This document shows positions 33,656 through 46,104 of a stretch of DNA of 64,000 bases, in pieces. Source of the DNA: Sequoia sempervirens (Eukaryota > Streptophyta > Pinopsida > Cupressales > Cupressaceae); NCBI GenBank assembly GCA_007258455.2, contig VDFB02270651.1:695744818-695808817 (forward strand), given 5' to 3'. The notes below the pieces were generated by a model. That model worked only from the letters and a program-made list of their open reading frames with translations. It was not told the origin of the DNA and made no database searches. Both the position numbers and the translations under genes were made by a program. The stretch's first letter is position 1; each line of letters begins with the position of its first letter.

Positions 33656-36400
33656 TTTTTTTTGATTAAAAAAGTTGGGTTATGTTCTTGACCCCATACG
33701 CAATAGAAGTTCAAAGCATAACCATAATTGGTCTTATCAACCAAATGAGAAGCAACACAATACCAAAATCAATAATTCAAACCATAACCGACCTACTAGC
33801 CACTTGAGAAACAACAAAAAATTAGGAAACAATCTAAAACTAAAAGTCTAAAAATAGCCTAAAACTAAGAACAAGATGACACGTAGGCCCACCAAAGAAA
33901 GGAACACATGCCCCAAAATAGGAAACAACAAGAAACCAAACTAATCTTCTTGATAGTTAATTAAATTACATTCATTTTTTAATAGTTCTAGATCATTTCA
34001 CCATAGGTCCAAACCTTTTCTAGCATTTTCCTCAATTGGAATATCCACATCCTAAGTGGCTTCCCTCTATGTTTCATTTTCCTTACTTTAGACAGCCCAA
34101 ACACCATACTAAAAATTTCCCTATTCATAATGCCATCAGTTATAGAGATCAAACTATTAAAGGAATTATCCGTCTCATTCACTTTGTCCTATAGAGAATT
34201 GATTTGGATCTTATAGTTTTGAAGGTTCCTATCCTCCATTTCCCCTTCATCTCTAGAGCTTACTGTTACCTTCACCTTCTCTTTGTCATGGCCCTTGTCC
34301 ATATGTTTAACATCCTCTTCATCTTCCTTAGAGCCCTTAACCTCTTCTTTCTCATTAAAATTCTCCTCTAGCTCCTCTTCCGTACTAGTCATACCATCAC
34401 CCAATTCCTCCCCTAACACAACTTCCAATTATTTTTTGGCTCAGGTTTAAAGGTTCCTTTTGTGTTAGGATATATTCCTCATCAAACAATCCCTCATCAT
34501 TTTCTTCAAAAGAAAGCATAATTTTTACTTTAGCATTCTAACTTACAAGTCTAGATGACCTCCTTTTCACTTTTCCACTACTAGAATATTCAACCAATAC
34601 TTCCTTCCCTTCATTCAGAATTTCAAAAGTAACCTTCTTAACAATACTAAAATTATTTTGCTTGTGGTCTTTATGTTTAGAGCTAGAGGGTTTAACTAGA
34701 GATTTATAATCCTAGCAAGGGGGCAAGACTGTTAATCCCCAACAACAAGGTTTTTATAAGCCAACGGGATAGCTTGGGGTTTCTTAAATTGAGAGAGAGG
34801 GGTAGACTTAACTCTATTCTTAGATGATTCAAGTACATCATAATTATGAAGGGAAGCATCCTTACACCGAGCAACAATATTTTGTGTGCCCAACTTTGAC
34901 TTCTTGCTAGTGCTTGGGTTATGAAGGAACAAACTGGGTTGCTTGAATAGGGGTTCAATTTGTAAAGGTCTCACAAAATTCATGGGGCCTGGTAGAGGGG
35001 TAAGGGAAAAAACACAATTGTAGAGTCTTAAAATCAAGCCCTAATGCAAATGGGGAGAATCCCCTTTAAAGCCCTACATTGTTGTAGCAAGGAGAGCAAG
35101 AAAAAGGGGATGTTGATTTTCTCCTTTCTCCTAATATGACATATAAATGGGAAATAGTAGCCATGCATAGTAGTGTATCTACCCTCTAAGGTAAAGTATT
35201 TCATAATGTGGAAACTTACTAGTCTATAACATGGTGAAATTTTCTCGTGGTCATAGCCTTTCTGACACATTTTTAGGCTATCTTCCCCTTCTAGAAAGCT
35301 ATCAATGAAATGTTGATAATTTCCATTAAGTTAACTTTGGAAACCTTTGAGTCTCTACACTCTAAGCCCATAACTTCGATGATTAACTTTGGGGTAACCA
35401 AAAATATTATGCTCCTAATATTAACCTTATCCTCCATCTGTGAATTGAAGAATTTAGAGTTAATGTCATCATTAAAACCCTTCATCACTAGGAAAAAGGG
35501 AGTCATGTTGGCCTCCTCAAAATGTTTCCACAATTCCACATTCTGCTTCAAAGGCACACAAGACAAAAATTTTGATCACTTTGTTGGCTCCACAATATCC
35601 TCTCTACACCCTTTAGTATATGTTCTTAGATCAGGATGCAACACAAATGCCTCACTCCCGCACTTACAAAAACCCAGATAGTGGAAACAATTTATGAAAT
35701 TTCTAGAATTAGAATAAGGCCTATGAGTTAGCCCAATTGTTAATAAAAAATCCAAATAATAATTATTTTTCTAGAATTCTCTCCCAATATATTTAATTAT
35801 TTGATCCACTTGGATTGAGATCACCTGAATCTTATGCCAAATCTTATTGAACTTTGGACAAGACCTTGGGCCTATGTGGAAAATGCACTCCCCTTTCAAG
35901 TAATTAAATACTTTTAATTTACATACACTATTAGGAAGAGGAATGATATGACTTTGATCTATAGAAGTCAAAAAAATCATATGGTGGGACACCTTTTCAA
36001 TATTTCAAAACCTATTAGGTATGAGATATTTGGTGCCATTACAAAAAATATATAATTACTTATGTTCTTAGTCATGTGGAAATAATCCTCAACTTTAATA
36101 TACACCTCCTTAGGATTATTATTCTTTAAATAATTATTTCTATTGTACGTTTTCATATCAACACAATCCCCATCTTTAATATAAATGTTCTTTAAATTAT
36201 TATGATTTAAGACCATTATCATATCAAAATGATCCTCCTTGTACGCCAAGTTGTCCCATAAGTAACACCAAAGGAGAATTTTCAACATCATGTGGTATAA
36301 AATATTTACAAGGATAGAAATGCAAAATCCACCCTTCCTATCCTCATTACCTACCCACTTCTTCCTCATCATCATAAAATTTGAATTCAAATTAAAAAAA
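33656..36400 (-). pseudogene. Unidentified repeat-associated gene, copy 1 (minus)
   Basis: The family is not recognised, but another copy is at 56150-58430. Shared segments in order are a KFFNSQMEDKV-type motif and an IIEVMGL-type motif, then KYFTLEGRYTTMHGYYFPF, PFFLLSLL, GLILRLY, a Ser/Lys-rich linker and a Glu-rich acidic tail (34428-34189). Many stops break it. A short A-run (TTTTTTGATT at 33659-33668 on plus) could be the remnant of a poly(A) tail, suggesting retroposition. LINE ORF2 sequence lies just upstream on the same strand. Confidence 0.5.
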
Positions 36401-36559
36401 GGAGTGCCAAGCGTAAACCATAATGCAACTAACCAAAGCCTAAGAAATTGAATTAACCATTATCATCGTTAATCCTTATATGATAAAACTTTGAATTATC
36501 AATTCAAATGCAGTTATTTGAAACACAAATTTTAATTCATTGAGAGAGGTCCTCATAAT

Positions 36560-37960
36560 TCCAACTTTACCACTAATAATAGGAAAGACCAATATTAGAA
36601 GTAGTGTCTACTGATTTGTCTTCTTCCCTGAATGTATGTTGTAATAAATATTGGTCAAAGCTTTGCATCATTTTTTTGAATCCTCAATCATATTCTTAAT
36701 CTTCCAAGGAGGGTTAGTTGTACCTTTCAACTCGAGTCAATTATCAAGATGGAGTCTCCTCCAAAGATGAATTTCTTGAAGTCTTTTTCTATGACCTTCT
36801 ACAAACCCCACCAAGAAGTAGTAGCCCTTACCTCATTGCTAGTGCATATCCCCAAGTATTAAGCATAGCATTCAATACATCTACCCCTATAATCCCTTAT
36901 TAAGCCTCCCACAACAACAACACTTAGGTTACTCTTAGAATAACTATCAAAATTTATCTTGATACAACCATCAATGGGTGGGGTTCAAATAGTCAATCTT
37001 CTGCTAAGGATGTTAGCCTAGTTTTTTCTAGTTAGGTCTTGTTTAATTCCCCATATTTGTTTTATTCTGATATCTTTATAAGTGGGTATTAATTTGGAGA
37101 GGCCAAAGCTTTTCAAATTGATATTTTCATGTATTTGTTGTTTAGTACATTGGAAGATCTACATGTTGCTTCACTATTGTTCTCTAAATATTTTGTTGTT
37201 TCTTTCTTTCCATAGATTCTAGGAGACAAGAGGGGGGATTTTCTACCAAAGTTCCAAAATGATAGGATGTTTGAACAAACATACATTCTAGTGACCAAAA
37301 ATCTCCTTAAGGTCATTATGAAACACCTAATTAGTTAATAGAATACCTAAGACCAAAGACCACACCTCTCTCACAAAACAACAGTGAAACAATAAATGAA
37401 TTATACTTTTAGAGGCTTCAAAATAAAGAGGACACTTGTTGATAAACTGAAAGCCCCTCCTATTAAGGACATCAATGGTGAGGATCTTACCATGTACTAC
37501 AACCCACTAGAGATAGTTGATTTTCATAATTAATTTGGCATTCCATAATTTATTCCAATTATAATTTTGTGGAGTGAGATATGGTTGTTCCAATTTGGTA
37601 TAAGTTTCTTTAACCGAGAACACACCATAAGGGTTCTCACTCAAAACCCAAACATCTTGACCTTCATGAAATAGAATATAGTTGCTAATAAGAGATTCTA
37701 AGACAGAGAAGGCCTCTAGGTAGTCAAGTTGAGAAAACCCCTTTAGAGACCTTGATTCAAGCACCTAAAGATTAAAATTTTCCACTTTGGTGACCCCCCT
37801 CTCCAATCAACATAGTCATATAAGAAGATCCAATTTAGCCTTATGAGGTATTGTTTAATTTTATTCCGTTGAACTATTGAGGAAACCACTAGACCATTTC
37901 CCTAGGTATCATCCCAAAAGTGAGCTTTTCTGCCATTCCCTAGCCTCCCAATACCTTTCT
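36560..37960 (-). pseudogene. LINE (L1-type) ORF2 3' fragment, minus copy
   Basis: In minus-strand order the frame shows a VGNGRKAHFWDD segment near 37885 (the I-G-N-G ... F-W motif after the LINE RT). Then comes DVWVLSENPYGVFSVKETY with WNKLWNAKLIMK (37680-37510), which is the start of the zf-RVT domain. Finally, an RNase H-like region (about 37000-36560) has INFDSYSKSN, IRDYRG, a GGDSILII segment and HTFREEDKSVD. These are plant L1 hallmarks. The RT core is absent, so the copy is 5' truncated. Stops and frame breaks are frequent. Confidence 0.7.
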
Positions 37961-39058
37961 TTAAAGTACCTCTTGTATCTTGCCATTTCCCTACATTACA
38001 AAATATGTTACTGAAAAACACAATGTTATATTAAACTAGATATAATTTATTCTCTCTCCAACCATATGGTTTCTATAATAACAAATGATATAAAACCCAA
38101 TTGGAAATTTTTTATATTGTTTCATATACATAAAGGTGTCCAAATTTTGTAGGTATTCTTTTCCCTATTTAGTTGGTTCATATTTCTATGTTTCTTACCA
38201 AATAGTATAGCATATATTGTAGGTTGCAAATAATTAGGTTTTCCAACCAACACATGTGTAAACACATCAATGTTTTAAAACATCATATGGAATAAAAATA
38301 AAAAGAGATAATTAACCATCATATTTGTGTTAAATATTCCAAAGAATATACTATAAAATGATAATGCACCTAAACTAGTTATCTTCAAATCCTTTTCCCT
38401 TCCAAACACCTAAGATGTCATTGACCAACTTTCCCCTATGATTTTTCTACAAATAGCTAAAATTATCCTTAAAAATACTTGCAATTCAATTAATAGTACC
38501 TTGTAAACTCCTATTTAGATCTTATGTTCATATGTAAGATTTTATTTACTACACATGAAAGTTATGAATGTAAATTTTAATTTGTAGGAAATCCACAAAT
38601 ATATTGTTGTTATTTATTAAAGTAAAATAAAAGAGGATGATGGGCCATAAACCTTTGAAACAAGAACTTGTGGAGAAATCCATGCAAGTAAAATGTGAAA
38701 ATATGGTAGGTATATCCACTTGCAAGTAGTGGATATATTGACTTATTATTTGATATATCTTCCACCATTCATCCTTTCCTAAAATAATTAATCTCAAAGT
38801 GCATAATGGGTGAAGAAATGAATTCTTGATTACCATAACATATTTGATGAAACTACAAACTATGACTTAGAAAACTATGAGAAATTATTAATTGTAACTT
38901 AGAAAATTGTGACAATGTGCTTGTTGTATGTTGTTAGCCATTGGTATGCCCATTCATATAAGTCATGCAAAATAAAATAAAATGGAAATATCAGGCATTC
39001 CTATAGGCACATCTAGTATGGATCTTAGCCATTTTTTGTTTGAAGGGTGTATAAGAGA

Positions 39059-39060
<2 letters not shown>
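37960..39060. other. No recognisable gene
   Basis: AT-rich intergenic sequence. The frame at 38549-38836 shows no recognisable domain. Confidence 0.5.

Positions 39061-39110
<50 letters not shown>
39061..39110. repeat. (TC)25 microsatellite
   Basis: Fifty bases of uninterrupted TC, preceded by GAGAGT and followed by a TGTATATATA stretch. Confidence 0.97.
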
Positions 39111-39115
<5 letters not shown>

Positions 39116-39530
39116 ATATATTTATATATATCTATTCATGTCATATTTTTTCAAATAAAGTTGAAAAAAGGTTTAAATTTAAAAATACATAAATCTAGGG
39201 TTAACTAATAGTTGAAGGAATGGTGTAATGGTTAATATGTGGCATTTTTAAATAAGTCATTTACGTTTAATTTTTTTAGATCATTGTACTTGTAGGTTTT
39301 AATTTTTTATCCACTATTGAACTTATATCTATTTAGATTGCACTTACTAATACAAATAAAGGAATATAAGGTAAATAGATAAGTTTGGTAAATATTAAAT
39401 AAAGTAATTAATTTGAATATGCACCTTACATGTTTAGAAATTTGAACTACTTTAATGAATTTTAATTCCATAAACCTTTAAACTTGTATGGAAACCATCT
39501 TTTCCAAAATATTTGATAGGAAATTAGATT

Positions 39531-40758
39531 TGTTGTATAGGACAACTATGAGGGAGGTGAATCAGTTGTCACAAAATTAAACCTTTAAAAATTTCACCAG
39601 AACTAATCCTTAAACTTTCTTAATTGAATAACATTAAATGCAAGTGCAAAACTTGAAAACCATCACACAAACACAACAACACTAGATTTATGTGGAAAAA
39701 TGAAGAAGGGGAAAACCACAGTGAGGATTAACTCACACTACAGAGAATATCAAAACTGATTACAAAAGGATCACTGCCAAAACAAGGACTCACTGTCCAA
39801 CAACTAGGGGGCTCACTGGCACAAAGACACTAAGAAGATAGAAGAGATATGTTATAGAGAGAAGACATTCACAATGGAATAGATAAATCAACCACTCATA
39901 GATATGCATGAATGATAGAGTACACCTTTAGCTCACTACATCTAGAAACTTAGTATTTACGGTTCACCCTAATCTACCACACTCACATCACATAAACTCA
40001 TTGATTCGCATCAATCTCACTTATATTTTCTCTATTTCTTTTCACTTATTTTTTTTGTACACCATTTCACCACTAATTCATCTCGTATTTATACCATCTT
40101 CAACTTTGAAACATATCCAAAGTCACCCATCCAACTTTAAATTCAAATTAGGTCAGTACCAAAACATCCTAATGTGGAATTAGAATGAGGGTAACCCAAA
40201 CACACACTTGGTGATGACACAAATAGATCCAACACACTACATCAATTATGAAGATAGTGTTTAACACAAGGTTGGACAACCTAGTGTAAAATACATAGAA
40301 AAATTAAGAGAAATCCTTCTAGATGCTTAAATTAACTTCAATACAATCAAAACAGCTCAACTCTAGAACCGCAAGTCATAAGACTTCACCAAAGAGAAAT
40401 CTAGACCAACAACTTTTCTCTCAGAACTCAAACAGAACACAGAAAACCATAGTTCACAATTGGTGAACATAAGTCACACTATACAATGAATTAGGAGCCA
40501 AAAATTTGGATATAATAGCTTCCAACAACCATGGCTAGCATATCTAAACCATGCAAACATAGGAGAAAATCACAGACAAAAACCTATAGAAACCATTGAA
40601 CACCTGCAACCTTTCTTCAATACAATTTTCTCATTATCCTTAACATAGACAACCAATAACCTACAACCATGACATTAATGATAACAACAACTAGCTAATA
40701 ACCAATTGACCAATTGAAATCAATTACAACACCCTCATTTTTTTCCATTCTTGCAAAA
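39531..40758 (-). repeat. Copia 1 LTR, left copy (3' LTR)
   Basis: Begins TGTTGTATAGG on plus and ends TTGCAAAA, where the other LTR has TTGCAACA. A minus-strand TATAAATA lies at 40086-40093. It has GGACTCACTGTCC-like units at 39770-39830. It matches 43692-44959. Confidence 0.85.
40086..40093 (-). promoter_or_regulatory. TATA box of the copia 1 LTR
   Basis: TATAAATA on the minus strand. In the right LTR the same place reads TTTAAATA-like, so the box is damaged there. Confidence 0.5.
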
Positions 40759-40773
40759 ATCTCCCCCTTTGTC
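40759..40773 (-). other. Polypurine tract of copia 1
   Basis: GACAAAGGGGGAGAT on the minus strand directly abuts the 3' LTR. It is the expected primer for plus-strand DNA synthesis. Confidence 0.7.
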
Positions 40774-41387
40774 ATTGATGGCAACACATGATGTGAAAAA
40801 CCATCAAAGACAACATACTAGCTCTAAATACACTTCTCAAGATTTTTCTTTATGTTTCTCCTCCTTAGTAGATAATATTTTTCATATTCTTCCTCTTTTA
40901 TTTTTCACATTCTTCCTCTCCCCCTTTGACATCAATGGAAAATTCAAAAATATAGTTTATATTGATTTTCCATTTGACATAGAAACAAAATACTCATGCA
41001 ATGACAACACAACACTACCTATTCCCCCTAAGTGGTAGCCACCAAACATTAGTCCAAAAGAAAAGTTAGATCCATGGATCCACTAGACTAATGCATCTCC
41101 ATATGCATCTAGTTTAATAGAGGGGAAATGACCACTAAATTCTCTTGGAAAAACTCAAAAGTATCTTTAGGAAGAGCCTTCATAAACTTATATGATCAAT
41201 TTGATCCTTCATAGAGATATACTCAATATTTACTCCATTCTCCATGACCTTGGATCTTAAGAAATGATACCTGATAGATTATGCTTCATCCTTGAGTGCA
41301 TCACTAGATTCTTTGAAATGTTAATTGCACTTGTATTATTGTAGAAGATGGAAATAGGATCATCATACAACACTATGATATATTTCA

Positions 41388-42140
41388 ATGTCTATTTCAT
41401 CCATATAATTTGTGTACAAGAAGATACAATAGTAATATACTCAGCTTTAGTAGTAGACAAGGAAACTAAATCTTTCTTTTTACTCAAGCATGCCACTAAT
41501 CTATAACCAAGAAAGAATGCACCACCGCTTGTACTCTTTGTGTCATCTACACATCCAACCCAATTTTCATCTATATAAGCACTTAGTGTAAAGTTAGTAT
41601 CCCTAGGATACCATAACCCATAATCTAGAGTTCCATTCAAATATCAGAATATTCTCTTAATAGTAGAAATATGTGTTTCCTTGGGATCTTCTTGAAATAT
41701 AGCCACAAGATAGACTGCATGCATAATATCTGGTCTAGTAGCAGTCGAATGCAGCAGTCCACCAATCATAGATCTATACTTGCTTTGATCAGCCTTAGGT
41801 GAATCATCATCTTTTCCTAATTTGCAACCAGTCACCATACAAAGTGCATATTGATCTAGAACCATCCATCCCAAACTTCTTCAACATCTCTTTTACATAC
41901 TTAAACTATGAAATAAAAACTTATTTCTTTGTTTGATTAATTTGTAACCTAAGAAAGAAATTTGTCTCTCCAAAAAATAGACATTTCAAATTATTTTTGT
42001 ATCTCTTCCACAAACAACTTACACATATTTTCATTCCCTCCAAAGATAACATCATCAACATATACAACTACAATCAATATTTTTTCATTTTCAATCTTAA
42101 AATACATATTACTATCTACTGTACCTTTGTTGAAACCTTA
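41388..42140 (-). pseudogene. Copia 1 RT C-terminal part and RNase H
   Basis: From 42140 downward the RT text VVVYVDDVIFGGNENMC holds the YVDD catalytic motif. Stops and a broken frame follow. From 41874 the frame gives KYRSMIGGLLHSTATRPDI, then GTLDYGLWYPR, YIDENWVGCVDD and KSTSGGAFFLG. KAEYITIVSSCTQIIWMK follows and is ended by TAG where copia proteins have Gln. These are the thumb and RNase H parts of a copia Pol. The part joining this to the protease is missing. Confidence 0.8.
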
Positions 42141-42393
42141 CTAAATCAAATACCTATCTAACCTTGGTAAATCTATCATGACCTAAACTGCACTAATCCT
42201 TGCCAAATTATCAAAATTCATGTGACATTCTCTAATTCCATAACGAACTATCATTAATCTAAGTCATAAATCATTATCCATCAACACCTTCAAGTTGATA
42301 GATATTTACTTTAGATTTCTTTCCTGCAACTATCACTGTTCTGGATCCTTTCTAGATCTCACATCTCTCATCCTCAAACACAAGATTAAATCC

Positions 42394-42588
42394 TTAACTA
42401 CACATCTGTCCAACACTCAAAATATTATACCTTAAACGCTTAACATAGTAGAAATCATCAATATTATGCTTTCCATCAAAACTTACTAAACCTATCCCAC
42501 AAATTTTAGCACCAGTATCATCTCCAAACATAACCAAGCCTCCATCATATTTTTCAAGTTTAACAAACTTACTCTTATCATTGGTCAT
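42394..42588 (-). pseudogene. Copia 1 protease/pre-integrase fragment
   Basis: MTNDKSKFVKLEKYDGGLVM, FGDDTGAKICGIG and YVKRLRYNILSVGQMCS form the stretch just after the aspartic protease in copia Pol. The DSG-type catalytic part lies upstream in decayed sequence. The integrase zinc finger and core do not follow. Confidence 0.75.
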
Positions 42589-42868
42589 GTAATGTGAAAA
42601 ATTTCTATCAACAACCTGATAGTTCTTTTCCTATTTAGCATGTAGGGTAGATATTACAATACCTTCATTTTTCTCCTTCTCTGGAGGGCATTCCTCCACC
42701 TATTTTTAAAAATTAGCAGAAGTAGGTTCATTCTTTATAGCAAAGAACAAGCATTCATTTTCATCATGATCTTCATAATCAAAATCCTCATAAGATATAC
42801 TAGCATTCTCATTCACATAATATGCTATGTTTATCTTCTTACCTTTTTTTTCTTTCTCATATCTTTGT

Positions 42869-43675
42869 TTATTCCTCAGCTCTTTTCAGACACTTTGCAG
42901 CATAGTGACCTATTTCTCCACAACTAAAGCAATTAAAGGGTAACTTACCTTCATACTTTCTAGAGAATTTTTTCATCCTTCTAAAAATGTTAGCTTCTAT
43001 TTCATCAATATTTTCTTCATCTAGATCTTCAACTTTTGTATCCTTAAAGACAGACTCTGATTTGCATCCATTCCTCAAATTTGGCTTCCTCATCTCATAA
43101 GATGTTAGAGATCCCAACAATAGATATTTAGTGTAAGTCTTGTAATCTATAATTTGTTCAATAACACACACCTTTTTACTATAAGTATCAGGGAGAGTTC
43201 TAAGAATCTTCTTTATAATCCCGGTTTCATCTACAGTAGCACCAAGTCTTCGCATTCTAGCTACTATCTCATCCAATCTTTGTACACAAGCTTTAACATT
43301 CTCATCTTTGGACATATGTAGAAGCTCAAATTGTGTTTCCAAATTCTACAATTTTTCCTCTTTGACCCTTTCATCACCTTCATGTTCCCTTTCCAAAGCA
43401 TCCAAGACTTCCTTCGCAATTTTCAAATTCTGAACCTTAATCAACTCGGAATGTACAAGACTGTTCTTCAAAATATACTTTGCCTTATTGTTCACTTCAT
43501 GTGCCTTGATTTCATCAGTTGTACTTAGACCATTAGTAGGAGAATTTTAAGGATTCTTGTAAGCTTTCTCCACATCATATCCACAATACTCCAAATATTC
43601 TTCCATCAATATTTTCCAAAAAGCATAATTAGTTCCATCAAACCTTGAATAATCATAAGTAACTTTTCCAACCAT
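42869..43675 (-). pseudogene. Copia 1 gag (UBN2-type) with CCHC zinc knuckle
   Basis: The start MVGKVTYDYSRFDGTNYAFW is at 43675, only about 16 bases from the LTR, so the usual leader and primer site are missing. LEREHEGDERVKEEKL is followed by TAG (43346-43348) where Gln is usual, then NLETQFELLHMSKDENV. The end carries CFSCGEIGHYAAKC, an intact CCHC knuckle. An earlier stop follows YKNP. Gag packages element RNA in a virus-like particle. Confidence 0.85.
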
Positions 43676-43691
43676 CCCAGACCTTCCTTAA

Positions 43692-44959
43692 GAAAAACTA
43701 AGATGAGGGGTGAATCAATTGTCATAAAATTAAACCTTTAAAACATTCACTGAAACTAATCCTCTACATTGCTTAACTGAATAAACATTATGTGCAAGTA
43801 CAAATACTAAAAACCATCACACAAACACAAAAACACTAGATTTACATGGAAAACCCAATAAGGGAAAAAACACAATGAGGATTAACTCACACTATAGAGA
43901 ATATCAAAACTGATTACAAAAGGATCACTTCCTAAGAAACAAGACTCATTGCCAAAACAAGGACTCACTGTCCAAGAGGGCTAACAACCTGAAGGGATCA
44001 CTGCCATAGATATACAAAGAAGATAGAAGTGATATGTTATAGAGAGAAGAAAATCTAACTGCAATAGAGAAATCCACAACAATTTTCTCAACCACTCGCA
44101 AACATGCATGAATGATAGAGTACACCTTCAACTCACTGCATATAGAGACTTAGCATTTAATCTTCACACTAATCTTCCACACTCGCATCAAACACACTCA
44201 TTGATTCACATAAATCTCACATCTAGTTGCTTAATTTATTCATACTTATCTTTCTTTGTACAGTATTTCACCACTAACTCATCCTGTATTTAAACCATCT
44301 TCAACTTTGAAACATATCCAAAGTCAGCCATCCAACATTAAATTCAAATTAGGCTGGTACCAAAACATCCTAGGGTGGAATTAGAATGAGAGTGACCAAA
44401 AAACATGCTTGGTGAGTACCCAAATATATGCAACATGCTACATCAATTTTGAAGATAGTGTTTAATAAAAGGTCAGAAAAACTAGTGTAAAACACATAGA
44501 ACAATTAAGAATGATCCTTCTAGATACTAAAATTATCTTCAATACAATCATAAGAACTCAACTCTAGAACCTCAAGTCATAATACTTCACCAAAGAGAAA
44601 TCTGGACCAACAAATTTTCTCCCGAACCTCAACCAGAACACAAAAAACCATAGTTCACAACTGGTGAACATAACTCATGTTGTACAATGAATCAACAGCA
44701 AAAAATCTGGATATAGTAGCATCTAACAACCATGAACAACATATCTAAACCATGCAAACATGGAAGAAAATCCCAAAGCAAATCCCGGAGCAACCATTGA
44801 ACACCTACAACCTTTCTTCAATACAATTTTCTCAATATCCTCAACATATACAACCAATAACCTGCAACCATGATATTAATGAGAACAACAACTAGTTGAT
44901 AACCAATTGACCAGTTTACATCAATGAAAACACTTTCATTCTTTTCCATTCTTGCAACA
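43692..44959 (-). repeat. Copia 1 LTR, right copy (5' LTR)
   Basis: Partner of 39531-40758. The inner edge is approximate because its first bases have diverged. It ends TTGCAACA, the expected TG...CA terminus on the minus strand. Confidence 0.8.
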
Positions 44960-46100
44960 AGATCCACTTTGAGAAATTCTATAAATATAATCTATCTTTT
45001 TTACAAAATAATATATTTAATTTTACTTTTCCTCTATTAATTTGAATTGTCAAGATTAGTTTTTCTCTAATACCTAGCCTATTATATTAATTCAAATTTC
45101 CTTATATATATATATATATATGCATGCACACATGATGTAAATAAAATTACCACATCATTCATTACACAAAGTTGAGATAAGTGATGTGAATGGAGTTGAC
45201 ATATTGTAAATATTTTGAGTATGACTAATTTTTTTACTCAAAACCAGTAAAACCATCAAAACCTTTCAAGCTAGGAAAGCATACAAAATATTTATATGTT
45301 GATATGGATAAGGCCATGAAGGAATTCATTATGACATCAAAATGTGATATTTAGTATCATGAGGCCAACATTTTCCCTTAGACTATAAAATATCATTGAT
45401 ATATCCATAAAAAATGTTATGAATGTGCATAAGGCATAAAAAATATCTACATTTATGCAAAAAAGAGTATGGAAATGGTGAACCTCAATACCATAAAATG
45501 ATTATCATATTTTCTTGTGTTGTACTCATATAACCATAACTATTTTGCAATTAAAACTCTATACATAAATTATAAAACTAGATATACTAAAATTTATAAA
45601 TAATTTTTTTTTTTAAATAAAGTAAAAATAATAAAAAATTTAAAAATAAAATTGTAGTTTAGTTATTCTTTCCTATGACACTCAACATCATCAAGAGACC
45701 TATTTCCTCAAACAAGATTTCCTACACGCATCTGTAGCATAATAAAATTCATATACATCAATTATTTCTAAATACCTAATTATGTCGATTGAGAAAAAAT
45801 AATATTTAAATTCATACATTCATACTCATGCCTATGTTAGACACATTAAGGATGATATTTATTTTACAACATTGGCATCCATTTTTTCTCATAAACTAGG
45901 AGGTGTGACAACTAAACTCATTAGCTAAAAGAAAATATTTAATTGAGAAAATCAAGCACACATAAAAATAAAAATATTTTTTATAAAATAAAAATTTAAA
46001 ACATGCTACAACATACCTACATGAAACAAATGCCACAATTGACACTATGAACATGCACTAACTATGCTGCTTGTTTTGGGAAATGCATTAACTATAATAA
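44960..46100. other. No recognisable gene; AT-rich, with (TA)n at about 45103-45121
   Basis: Intergenic AT-rich sequence between copia 1 and the LINE fragment. Nothing else stands out. Confidence 0.5.
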
Positions 46101-46104
46101 AAGC

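Larger units (their letters stand above)
39531..44959 (-). mobile_element. Ty1/copia LTR retrotransposon, internally deleted (copia 1)
   Basis: Two LTRs of about 1.23-1.27 kb bound 2.9 kb of internal sequence coding on the minus strand. Flanking pentamers AGATT (39526-39530) and AGATC (44960-44964) look like a target duplication with one C/T change. Gag, a protease fragment, the RT YVDD region and RNase H remain; the integrase and most of RT are gone. Confidence 0.85.
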
